Origin: Ulota crispa | Taxonomy: Eukaryota; Streptophyta; Bryopsida; Orthotrichales; Orthotrichaceae | Length of the DNA stretch: 64,000 nucleotides | Assembly (NCBI GenBank): GCA_963920765.1 | Contig: OY987249.1 | Span: forward strand, 8,060,817-8,124,816 | Direction of reading: 5' to 3' | In this document: one piece after another, positions 23,164 through 33,918 of the stretch | Layout: every line of letters starts with the position of its first letter | Position numbering within the stretch: the first letter of the stretch is position 1 | Program-made: the position numbers and the translations under genes | The notes under the pieces: model-generated | What the model was told of the DNA's origin: nothing | Databases searched by the model: none | The model's input: only the letters and a program-made list of their open reading frames with translations

Positions 23164-23395
23164 GTCAACGAGATCAAATTAACAGCAGACATTAACAGAG
23201 AATTCGCACACACACCTTTAAGAAGCAAAACTTGTAGAAGCGTCTCACTCACTGATTGTTTGTGGCGTCGCCTTCGTTGTGTTGTGGCAAATCACTTAGC
23301 ACACCACGCTCTCCACTTCGCAAGCTTTCATTTCCTCGTAAAGTCCGTCAGTAAGGTAGTGATGCCGCAGCTCGCTCCCTATTGTTGAAGGTAGG
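23164..23395 (-). other. Probable 5' leader exon of eIF2B alpha
   Basis: The minus strand has a strong donor (TTGAC|GTAAGT) ending at 23164 and GC-richer sequence back to about 23395, upstream of a gene whose first coding exon starts with a splice acceptor at 20848. No frame joins in phase with the main coding frame without a stop, so it would be non-coding leader. The 5' limit is a guess. The plus-strand 90-codon frame across it is regarded as a shadow. Confidence 0.4.
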
Positions 23396-23496
23396 ATCCG
23401 ATGGTAATGGAGTTTGAAATCCTAAGTGCCAACGTGGCGGCAAGGGCTACTTGGCATTTCGTTATGATGGGTCCCGCACTCCCGCCGAACATATTG

Positions 23497-25612
23497 TACA
23501 CCAAATAGTGCATTTAGGTTGCCCCATACTAATTTCTTTACATGCCGCACTATTTAAATACTTACTGAGTGATAAATAATTTTTTAAAGATTTGACAACT
23601 ATTACAAATTATAGAAACACAAATTAACAACATCCAAGTTGTAAATCAAGTGAAATTTTAATAAATAAAAAGTTACATGCACTTCCAAGTAGACAAGTGG
23701 TAGGTCATGAGGTAACTTTTCAAGGTAAAGCAACCTAATTGTTAACCCCTGAAGGACCATTGTACTTTTGGGGGACAAATGGGATTTTAGGCATGTACCT
23801 ATGGTTAAACTACTTTGCATGATTTTTTGAAATTTTTGTTGAAGATACCAAATTCAATGACGTGCATGGGCATCTAATTTTTATTCCAATTGATGCCAAG
23901 GAGCAAAAGTTATGCCCAAATAAGCACAAAGTTGGAGACTCTAGGCAGCAAAGAAAATTCTTATAAAAACTTGAAAAAAAAAAAAAAAAGCTGTCATAGA
24001 TTATATCTTTGTCTACATCTAATGCTTTGATTCATTCCATTTGGAGTACTTATGAGAAAGTTATGGACGATCTTGTTTTTTGGGCAACCCAAGCATCTTC
24101 TTGAGAAAATAACTTATAAACTTCATTTTTGAATGCCAATTTCACATTTTTTCAAAACAAATAGTTGGAGAGGGTGAAGTTTCCTTTTTAGAACAATCTC
24201 AACATTGGGTTTATTGCATTTCAATTCCATTGCAGGTTCATTAACAATTTAACCCCTAGAGGACCATGGCCTTTATTTTGTCAAAAGACACTCAAAACAG
24301 CCACCTCTATGGCAAAGGTTAAAAAACTTGAATATCAGGCATTTTGCATATCTGACCATAGGATCTTGTGCTAGACTACTATAAGAATGTGTCATACAAA
24401 ACTCAAGAACTTTGATTGCATAGATTGGAAGAAATTTGCATTTAAAAGTAAAAAACACCTTTTTTTGCACCTTGTTTGACTAGATTTTTTAACTTTGAAC
24501 ATTTTTAACTTAAAATTTTTGCACTACAGAGTTTGGAATTCTAGGTTTGCATGGTGAGAAGTTGAGTTGGGAATCTTGGGAATAAATTTTAGAAGAGAAT
24601 ACTTAATTTTCATTCTTTAAAAAAACATTAGGTAGAAGAAGGTATGAGATTGAACAAAAACTTAAATTGCTAATAGCCCTGCAATGGAATTGGAATGCAA
24701 TAATCCCAATGGTGAGATTGTTCTAGAAAGCAAACTTCACCCTCTCCAACAACTTCTTTTTGAAAAAATGTTAAACCTGGATTTAAAAATGAAGTTTATA
24801 AGTTATTTTTTCAAGAAGATGCTTGAGTTGCTCGAAAAACAAGATTGTCCATAACTTTCTCATAACTAGTCCAAATGGAATGAATCAAAGCTGCAGATGT
24901 AGATAACAATATAATCTATAAGAAAAAAAATTAAGTTTTTTTTTCAAGTTTTTATATAATTTATTTTTTTGTTGCCCCTAGTCCCCAAATTTGTACTTAT
25001 TTGGGCATAACTTTTGCTCCCTAGCATCAATTGGAATATAAATTATATTTCCCAAAAGCTAATGTGTTTTTCTATCTTTAAAAAAATTTCAAAAAATTAG
25101 AACAAAAATTGAGGCCGTAGGTACATGCCCAAAATCCCATTTGTCCCCCTTAGGGACAATGGTCCTTTAGGGGTTAAGTCTTTATTCAATCTCATTCCTC
25201 CTTCTGCCTAATGTTTTTTTTAAATAATGAAAATTAATTATTTTTTGTTTTTTTTTCCCAAGATTACCAACTCAACTTCCCACCATGCAAAAATAGAATT
25301 CCAAACTCTATGGTGCAAAAATTTTAAGTTAAAAATGTTCAAAGTTAAAAATCTAATCAAGCAAGGTGCAAAAAAAGTTTTTTTTACTCTTAAAAAAATG
25401 CATATATATTCCAATTTGTGCGGTCAAAGTTCTTGAGTTCTGTATGCCACATTCTTATAATAGTTTAGTATAAGATCCTACGATAAGATATGCAAAAAGA
25501 CTGATTTTCAAATTTTTTTACTCTTTGCCACAGAGGTGGCAATTTTGAGTGTCTTTTGACAAAATAAAGGCCATGGTCCTTTAGGAGCAACCTAAATGCA
25601 CTATTTGGTGTA
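23497..25612. mobile_element. TACACCAAATAGTG element A, split by a nested element
   Basis: Starts TACACCAAATAGTGCATTTAGG and ends CCTAAATGCACTATTTGGTGTA. The true element is about 270 bp (23497-23738 plus 25587-25612); the rest is the 1.85-kb insertion at 23739-25586. A second copy begins at 25611, sharing two terminal bases. A remnant also lies at about 62470-62660. Confidence 0.8.
23739..25586. mobile_element. Nested element with interleaved inverted repeats
   Basis: Inserted in element A and flanked by a perfect 9-bp duplication GCAACCTAA (23730-23738 and 25587-25595), typical of Mutator-like insertion. Inside, four arms of 400-500 bp occur in the order P, Q, P', Q': 23742-24240 pairs with about 24675-25176, and 24249-24665 pairs with about 25178-25586. 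Each arm starts or ends with TTAACCCCT..GGACCAT or its complement. No coding region. Confidence 0.85.
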
Positions 25613-25842
25613 CACCAAATAGTGTATTTAGGTTGCCCCTACACTAATTCTTGTATCTTACTCTTCTACTGCTATTAAAAAAATTCCATCACTAATTTTA
25701 GCAATTTTTATTTATTTTAAAGGGTTGCAACCACTACAAAGCTTTGGAAAAATAAATTAACAATGTTCAAGTTGTAAACCATGTGAAATCCAAGCATGAT
25801 CAACATATAGTTTGAGGCAACCTAAATGCACTCTTTGGTGTA
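25611..25842. mobile_element. TACACCAAATAGTG element A, intact copy
   Basis: A 232-bp element with ends TACACCAAATAGTGTATTTAGG and CCTAAATGCACTCTTTGGTGTA. The interior phrase GTTCAAGTTGTAAACCATGTGAAATCC is shared in part with the split copy and with about 62472-62500. Confidence 0.8.
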
Positions 25843-28800
25843 GGTAAGGTAGGAGGTTTGTAAATGGAGCAGCTAAGCTAAGGGAAAGTGCACTTTTGTG
25901 GAAGAATCAGTGCAACTTGGTAAAATGGAAATATTTTTGATAGAAACTTAGAAGAGAGACAATTTTATGGTCATTTAATTTGAGTTTTTTTGAGTTAGTA
26001 TGAATTAACTACAATTTATCAAAGCAAAAGGTGCATAGGTAGCTATTCTTGATCATAGGTGATAGCCTTCATGATTCAAAGGCGACTTGTAAATGGCACA
26101 TGAGTCCTAAAAGCAACCACTACAAAGCCAAGAAATGCTCCAATAAGGCTCCTAATGCGTGCAAGCACCCATTCCATATTTTAATACTCAAATCATGATT
26201 GAGAACATGTTTTCATTTGTTTTAGTATGACATACATTGAGACCTCCCATAATGCAAATTCCCTATTTGCATAATTAGTTGTAGTTCTCAAATTCCATAC
26301 TCCCTATGTGCATAAAGTGTGGTCCAATAATCATGGATGGAGTTATTTTTGTCAAAGTGGAACCACCTACAAAGTATGTCTATAATCCCATTGGTGACTC
26401 ATTTTATGAATTATTGTTAATAGAAGGAAATTAATTACAAGTGATTTTTTTGGATGAGTCACCTACCAATTGTGTAACATGCGCATGTTGAAATAGATGA
26501 CGTATGGCACTTGAACATCTTTGTGTGCATATCCCTTAAAATAACTCCCCACCATTTCCATGCAGTAAGAGAGGTTTCATTGTATGTCTATATTGTACTA
26601 AAATAGAAATCTGAACACATTTGTGATCAATAAGCACACTCAAAGGTGGCTCATATCACTCTCTTAAATTCCTAAAATGGTGCATGCACAAGTACAATTT
26701 CTGAACATAGAAAATGTGACCCATTTTAGAACCTTCATGCTCTATTTTTGTGACTCCTACATAGTGTATTGAAAATGCCCGCTCCAAATTAGAGCCTTCT
26801 ACCTTAGGGTAGGAGATTTGGCACCAAATATTTGTTATTTTTGAAGGAACATGTCATAATATTCAACACCAGTATGACCCGTGTCATTTGACATGACAAC
26901 CTGTGACTTGGGCTCCTGAATTCAGTACTTGAAGTCTTCATTTTAGGACAACCATGCTTAACCATGCTCATAACTTAAATTGCTTGAGCTAATACAATCC
27001 TAATCTATTATATATATACTAGTTTACGTACTCATTGTACAAATAGAGGCAATAGAAATATCCTTGAACAAATTGCCAAGGATGGACTCAGATACAAGAA
27101 CAGAGTAGAGAAAGCTAAGGCATAGGGGTTCAAGATTTTATGGTTTTGGGGTTTAGATGATGGGTTTGGGACAAAGCCTAAGCCTATCTTAAAGTAGCAG
27201 GCTCTAAAACCAATTAGGCTCTAAAACTAATTAGCTCCAGGAACGAGTGACATTTTAGAAGAGATATCTATTACTCTCATTGATGAGTTAGGTAGGCTTA
27301 GCATCTACCTTAACCCTTGAACATTGAGGAGGATGTTTTTCGTCCATTGGCCTTGAAAAAACATTATATAAGCAAAAAAAAGCAGTTTTTTCTCTAATTT
27401 TTCTGGAAGCGATTGTAATTGTGAAGTTCATCATGGAAGGCAATAAAAAAAATCACACACATTCATATTTTTAGGTAACCCAAACTATGACAAGATTCAC
27501 AAATACGGTATTAGGTTCCATATTGTGCTTCTTGCAAATTTCCTGAGGTCAGCATGTACTATTGACTTTTAGATATTTTGTAAACACTATTATAATGCTT
27601 GGGCACTTGAATATTGCTGCATAATACTATAGTTGGGTTGGTCATAGTGACCAGCTTGGAGTTTAAAGGTTAACCTCTGAGCTCCCATGCCATTTTCACC
27701 AAAATCAAGGTTTTGAGAGACCTGCAACTTTGATGTATTGTATCTCAGTCAATTGGATGATCCACAAAAAGTGACCACTGAAAATAGCGGAACACCTACT
27801 TAGAAAATGGTTTGCAAAATTTAGGAACAATTGATTGTGGGAGAGAGGAGATTATAACATTTGATCAAATACCATGTGATGGCAAAATCTTGTTTTGTGG
27901 TAGTAGTTGTTATTTGATGATTTTTACAAAATTCTATAAGTCCCCAATTCATTTCAACTTTTCTGAGTAGCAAGATTAGATGTGAATGAAGATACTTGCA
28001 AATTATTGAAGATTGCACTTCTTTTATGTCAAGTTTTAGAGCTTCAAACTGCTATTGCACAAAAAACAATGACCGGCACAATCAATGAGGGTTGCCACAA
28101 TAAGGGTTTAGGACATGCTTGAACCCTTGTCAACTAATTTCTTGCTAGCACAAAGCACACATCAGGAAGCTTGCAAAGGATATTGATTGGTTTCAACTTG
28201 TAAAATGTTCTTTGCCACCATGCCCATATGGTGTTCCACCCAATCAAATCTCTTGAGGCACTTGTACACCATTTGGCTTGCCTTGCCATTACTCCATTGG
28301 TATGGACAACTTGAATGCCTTTGTATTATTTTAGTTTATAGCAAGATTAAAAAAGTAGATATAGTGCCTCAAAGGCTCAAACAAGCCTTTGAAATCATGC
28401 AAGGACACTTTTGGTCCTTTGGGATGTTTAGGGGTAATCAGGCCCAATTTAGACTAGCGACAAGCCATAAATTTCTCAAACGTGATTGGTTGAATTTGAC
28501 TTTTCTTTGCTGTTGGGTTTAGACTGCGGGTTTGTCTGGTACTTTTACATCCAACTTCACCACCCTGGGGACCACCCTATATAGCCACGTCAGCGGCCAA
28601 GATAGTGAGGATTTGGGGCCTGCTTCAAGGGTGGTACCAAACTTGTTTGGCAAAAGTACACTCTTGGATAACACTCAATTACATGGAAATGTTTCTATTG
28701 GGCAAAACACCGGACGGGGTGCCGATTTCTGTGTCTTGCCCGGTTGCTAGTTTAAGCCAAGCCTTAGTTGGAAGGGCTAAAAGTTACCAAAGTTTAGGAA

Positions 28801-29913
28801 AGTTTAGGGGGTTTGGGTTGAAGAAGTCTTGGCATTTAAGAGCAAATAATAGAGAGACATAATTGCAAAGATGTACAAAAAATGCTCACACAATTTGACT
28901 ATTCGGTTATTCAACTATTGCATGTGACAACATGTGGCATGGGGGACAAAAATCTGTTTTTAGTTCAGTTTCCACTTAAATTTAGAAAAAAATACAATTT
29001 TAACTAAGTAAGATTTAGACAAAAGTAAAAGTGCAATAGTTATAAATGGATTTTTTAATATAAATCTTAACCTATGCTAAATGGAACCACCATTGTTTGC
29101 TTAACTCTACTAAATGAGATAATAAATGGGGTGCAAAATCTATAATTAGTTTTTTTAAAATATAAGTCTTATTTAACCTTTGCTAAATGGTTTTTTTGTA
29201 ATATAAATCTTAAACTATGCTAATTAGAGACTAATGTTCATATAACCGTGCTAAATGTGTTTACAAACAAGTCTATCTACTTATATAATTGAATGCAGTT
29301 TGATTTTGTCCAAAGTTGTAGTCCTCCACCTAATTGGCCAAAGACAAGCTTTGTATAAAAATACATTAGAAAACAAGTTCACCTAAAGTAAAATTTGGAA
29401 GCCCACTTAAAAATAGAGTAGAGTATAAGTTTAACCAAAGGAAACACTATTTTAACCACGGGTGGCATAAGGAGATGGCATGAGAGAATATCATGGAGGC
29501 CATGCCATGGAGACATGGAAGGCATGATCATGAGCATGATCCCGTTGGTACAATGGAGAGGAGGACTTGTATATACATATAAAATACATCCTTTTGGATT
29601 GCTCATTTTGATTTGTTGAGAGAATATTATGGTCTAACTTCCAATGACCCACTTTGCCCATTTAGCAAAGGTCTACAAGGGAGAGAGGGGTACATGTGTA
29701 AAGTGGTTTACATTGGTTCTTTTAAGCAAAAGATCAACAATGAAGAGAAGGGTACATGCGTAAAGTGGTTTACACTAAGTCTTTCTAATGGAGGACCACC
29801 ATTGGTACAACGCACACCTAAAACAAGCTTTAGTATAGAGTATGACAATTTCAAGATTTTAGAAACAAAACTACTATGGTAAGGGTCACATTACACTAGG
29901 AGTCAAAACGTTA
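25843..29913. other. Gene-free intergenic DNA
   Basis: AT-rich. One transposon relative is recognisable (27310-27672). The open frames near 28187 and 28532-28862 carry no similarity that I recognise. Around 29330-29450 the sequence resembles 40820-40940 (GGCCAAAGACAAG, GTAAAATTTGGA), another dispersed repeat. Confidence 0.55.
27310..27672. mobile_element. TTAACCC-ended element without insert
   Basis: Relative of 13054-13777 (shared GGTAACCCAAACTATGACAAG-like, ATTAGGTTCCATATTGTG-like and TGCTTGGGCACTTG-like phrases). Where the other copy carries the hAT MITE, this copy reads CACTATTATAATGC, i.e. a related empty site. Confidence 0.65.
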
Positions 29914-30483
29914 AGGGCATCTTCACACTATGGCCGACCAAGTCGAGAGGTCGTTGGATGGAGTGGCCAAACTTTGTTGAGAGGCCAAAAAAATGCGCTA
30001 AAAATAAGAAATAAGATATTGTTTTTGACACCTTTGGCCACCCTTAGTGTGAAGCCTCCAAAGGCCAAGCCCAAAGGCCAAGCCCAAAGGCCAAACTCTT
30101 GGCAATGAACTTCCACAGCATCCCAACTTGAATGGCCATAGTGCAAAACCTCCAAAGGCCAAACTCAAAGTCCAAAATCATAACATTTATTAGACCTTCC
30201 AAATCTAACTTCCAAGATTGTTGTCTTTTGTTTAATTTATGAAACAAATGTGCCACAGCCTCTCAATCATAGTTTGGGTCTCCATTTTTGCTTGACCCAA
30301 ACTGATACTGAGAGGCTGTCAACCTTGGTTGATAAAGTGTTGCCATGTAGACATTTGGAGGATGACGACTTTTGAATCTTGGCCTCTAGTGTGACAGGTT
30401 GAGAGACCAATCTCTTAATTTCTTGCAATCTAATTGGTGAAACCAATGACCTCTCAACCTTTGGCCATAGTGTGAAGCGACCC
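29914..30483. mobile_element. Foldback element with CTTCACACTATGGCC ends
   Basis: Left end GGGCATCTTCACACTATGGCC followed by GAGAGGTC; right end GACCTCTCAACC and TTTGGCCATAGTGTGAAGCG then ACCCT, in inverted orientation. The middle has a triple GGCCAAGCCCAAA tandem repeat at about 30060-30100. No coding region. Confidence 0.75.
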
Positions 30484-30684
30484 TACAAACTATTTCAATT
30501 AAAGTTTCAATGCAGTTGGCCTTGAGAACAATTCCAAGCACATATTGTGATAAGATCGTAAAAGGGGCTAATTTCTTTCTTTTATGTGTAAAGCATATGT
30601 GTAAAGCATATGTGTAAAGCATTTGAGGCCAAAAATTAGAGGCTTTTAGCATGAATCTTGAAAATATTAAATCAGATGGGATTA

Positions 30685-31740
30685 ATCCGTAAAGGCCCAA
30701 GTCTATTTTTATTTTTTTTGTAAAAATCATTGAAAACTGTCATTTTTAGTGGGAATGGGTAGAAAGGTAGGTTAAAAGGTTTTTTTTTTAAAATTCAACC
30801 ATAGGGTCTTGCTTAAGATAATTGGAAGTACGTGTAAAAAAAATCACCTCATTTTAGATGGTAAGGAGTGAGATATTGACAATTGAAGCAAAGAAATAAA
30901 GTTTTTGTCCTTCTTGTCAAAATTATTTAAATGCCTTTGACCACTCTTATAGCAAAAAAGTTTCTCTACACAAAGTTGGGGTTTAATTCCTCAATGTAGA
31001 AAAATAAGTTAGAAATGTGTGGAAGAAACTTCAAATGAAATGGAGGTGTACAACATACTACGGAGTACCTAACTTCTTGCAACGCAGGAAGGTCATGAAA
31101 TTGCAAATACACTAGGCAAATTTGGAGGATTTTTGTAAAATTTAGAAATTTGAATTACATTGATCCAAATGGTGAAATCCAAGGATTTATAGCTCACTAC
31201 AACTTGGAAAAAAAAACTAAAACCCCATATTCAATCAATATGGAGTTGTCCGTTATATATGGAGTGTATCTGGACTTTGTGTTGGTCCAAATACACTCCA
31301 TATATAATGGACAACTCCATATTGATCAAATATGGGGTTCTAAACATAACTACATAAACCGCTCAAAAAACTAGAGTACCAAATTTTACAAGGGGCAAAA
31401 GGAATGAAGGGTTGAGAGTCCCCCAGGACGAACTCTTTCCACTCCACTCCCCTTTGCCCAAGTAGCCTCACCTTGTGTCCATAAGGGTTGACCCTCTTTG
31501 GAGTCAACACACAATTACATAGAAGAGGCCTTACCTAAACTACCCCTTCTCCCCTAGTTTTGATAAAATCTTGCATAACGTCTTTGTTGAATGTTGGAAT
31601 GAAAAAAAGATTAGATACCTATGTAGGTTTTTGAATTCCCATCTTTAATAGAAGTTTCAGAAAATGACACAAACTAGTTTAAATGCGTGTACATGCCCAA
31701 AACCCCACTTGGACCTTTATAGTTTAAGAAAGAAATAAAG
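30685..31740. mobile_element. Decayed relative of the TTAACCCC superfamily
   Basis: The left part (AAAGGCCCAAGTCTATTT, GTAAAAATCATTGAAAACTG, GGAGTGAGATATT) is similar to 42505-42690, where the same phrases follow TTTAACCCCTAAAGGACTAAG. The right part (ACATGCCCAAAACCCC near 31690) matches the P arm of the nested element at 23.7 kb. The ends are eroded. A hairpin lies inside at 31223-31337. Confidence 0.5.
31223..31337. repeat. Near-perfect 115-bp hairpin
   Basis: Two 53-nt arms (31223-31275 and 31285-31337) are inverted copies with four mismatches, all transitions, around the 9-nt loop TTTGTGTTG. The arms contain CAATATGGAGTTGTCC and TATATATGGAGTGTAT. A transcript would form a small-RNA-precursor-like stem. 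Confidence 0.93.
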
Positions 31741-31876
31741 TAGAGCTGCTAAGATTTTTACTTTTGTTTTATAGTATTGTACCTATTGTCTTGACTACCT
31801 CATAAGAACATCCTCAAAATCAAATAATTATATTTTTGTAAAGTTTGACAATGGTCCTAGAGCTAAGAATTGACCT

Positions 31877-32515
31877 TTAACCCCTAAATGCTTGCGGCAC
31901 CAAAGTTTGGTGTTTGCAATACTCTAAAGTTCAATAAACTTAACCAAGTTACTATTTTAAGTAGTTTACATTTTGGATGTGTTCTTTGTGAAGTCTAATT
32001 TTAGGATCAAAAATCTAATTTTGAAAATGATCAATTATGAGTTTTTAATTCAAGCTTTTGTGCAAGGGTCTCGACTTTCTCTAGTGTTGAGAGCTCTTGG
32101 AAATGAGCCTCAAATACACCAGATCTTGGAGAAAAATTTACATAAATATTCATTTAAAAAAATTACAAAAAAGATTTTGAAAAGCTATAAAGTGATTGGG
32201 GTTAAGTATGTTATTTCCTTTAACCTTGTATTTTTTTGATGGTCATTTTTTTAGATCCATCATGTGAAAAGAGGATTCAAAGGCTTCAAGTCCTTTTGTA
32301 GTTTTAACACCCTCATGATCAAACATTATAATCTTTCAATCTATTAGTGATATTGTTGTGTTTTCTTTCCTTGTGTGACCTTTAACATATCTAGTTTGAA
32401 TTTGTACAGTTACAATTCAAAAGAACTTGCTACAGCTTATTAAAATATTACCTTTTCGTTCAATTTGAAGCAAATTCCTAAAAGCCAAAAAAGGCCTCAG
32501 GCATTTCGGGGTTAA
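31877..32515. mobile_element. TTAACCCC-ended TIR element
   Basis: 639 bp; ends TTAACCCCTAAATGCTTGCGGC and CTCAGGCATTTCGGGGTTAA. The flanks share a longer direct repeat (AGCTAAGAATTG-CCTTT on both sides, at about 31861 and 32520), longer than a usual target duplication. Confidence 0.8.
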
Positions 32516-32713
32516 CTAAAGCTAAGAATTGCCTTTGAAAGAGTTTTTTTATTTATTCAGAGTTGTTGCAATATAAAATCTTGTAAGAGAATCAAGTTGA
32601 AAACATTTCTATACATGGTTTAGGATGTTATAATGTGGAGAAGCACTACAACAATTTATCACCCTACCACCTTAGAATTGAAATACAATTTTGTTGAGAT
32701 AATAAAATACCAA

Positions 32714-33223
32714 GGGGCGGTTCATTGTATATTCCACTTCCAACGTTTCACTAAAATCTGAGAATCTAATTGGTGTATATTCCACTTCCCACGTTTCACT
32801 AAAATCTGAGAATCCAATTGGTGTATATTCCACTTCCCACGTTTCACTAAAATCTGAGAATCCAATTGGTGTAAGGCCGAAGTTGAAACTTGGTGATGCA
32901 CACTACGTCCTAAGTCCCACGTCTCAATTGCTTACATGGGAGCACTTTTAAAATTTGAAACTTGGTGATGCACACTATGTCCCAAGTCCCACGTCTCAAT
33001 TGCTTACTTGGGAGCACTTTTAAAAGTTTTGGTGCTAAAGAATGTGGGACTTTACTCAATATTTGCATCCACCATTTTGCTAAACTCAACTTTCAGCCCA
33101 AGCCCCACCAATATTTTCACATAAAAGATTCATGGCTTTCTTTAATACTCCATTTTGCCCATAATAACCCCAACTTAATTGGGATCTTGCTAAGATAGGA
33201 TATGGGACGTAGTGAACCGCCCC
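32714..33223. mobile_element. GGGGCGGTTCA-ended element with internal tandem repeats
   Basis: Ends GGGGCGGTTCATTG and AGTGAACCGCCCC. Inside are three roughly 55-bp tandem copies containing GTGTATATTCCACTTCC and CGTTTCACTAAAATCTGAG (32727-32875), then two roughly 67-bp copies with AACTTGGTGATGCACACTA (32884-33030). Non-coding. Confidence 0.75.
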
Positions 33224-33918
33224 CACGTTGTTGTCAAAAATCCCAAAATAAACCAGTTTTTGACACCAGAAAGCCAATAATACCTTCCTCATAAGTCACC
33301 CCAGCATGATCAACTGAAACTCAAAGAAACCGAATGCTCAACACTTGGTTGAATGTGAATATAATTGGAGAGCATTTGCATACAAAATTGTGTTTCAATC
33401 CTTGCCAAGATCAGGCAAAATTTTGAATGGGAGGGGGTATTCAAGATGTGAGAATCCGTGATTCTAGCCTACAGGTACTTGAATTACCTTTTCAACTTTC
33501 CCAACCGCAAGGAAGATTAAAACCGCACTATCCTAAACTACTAGAAGAAAAGAAAAAAAAAGAAAAAAAGAAAATCAACGATTCGAATGTGTGGGAGCTC
33601 AGAGCCTTGATCTGAAAGATCCTAATTGAGAAGTAGTACAAGAGAACCTCACTATTGACCTCGCCCCTACTACTTACAATGTCGGTGAGTTTTTTTCTGG
33701 AAAATGATGAAACCTATTCACTCAATGCCACTTGACTGCAGGAAGTGACGAAGTCCTGCGATTCAAGGAGGTGTTTGTGTAAAAACTAAGTATTGTACAA
33801 TTGAATGCAACTGAAGAAACTCTCATTTCAGGCTAACCTGTTGTCGATAGAAGAGCCGATATAACGCTGGCACTGTTTCTGTATAGCGTAAGTCCCCATG
33901 TTACTCCACTTGTTTCCT
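33224..33918. other. 3' flank of the DDT-WAC gene
   Basis: No gene recognised. It contains an A/G-rich tract near 33545-33575 and is probably the 3' UTR and downstream region of the minus-strand gene that ends at 33919. Confidence 0.45.

Noticed and set aside
23116-23388. Plus-strand 90-codon frame
   Set aside because: Overlaps the inferred antisense leader exon of eIF2B alpha and has no recognised similarity.
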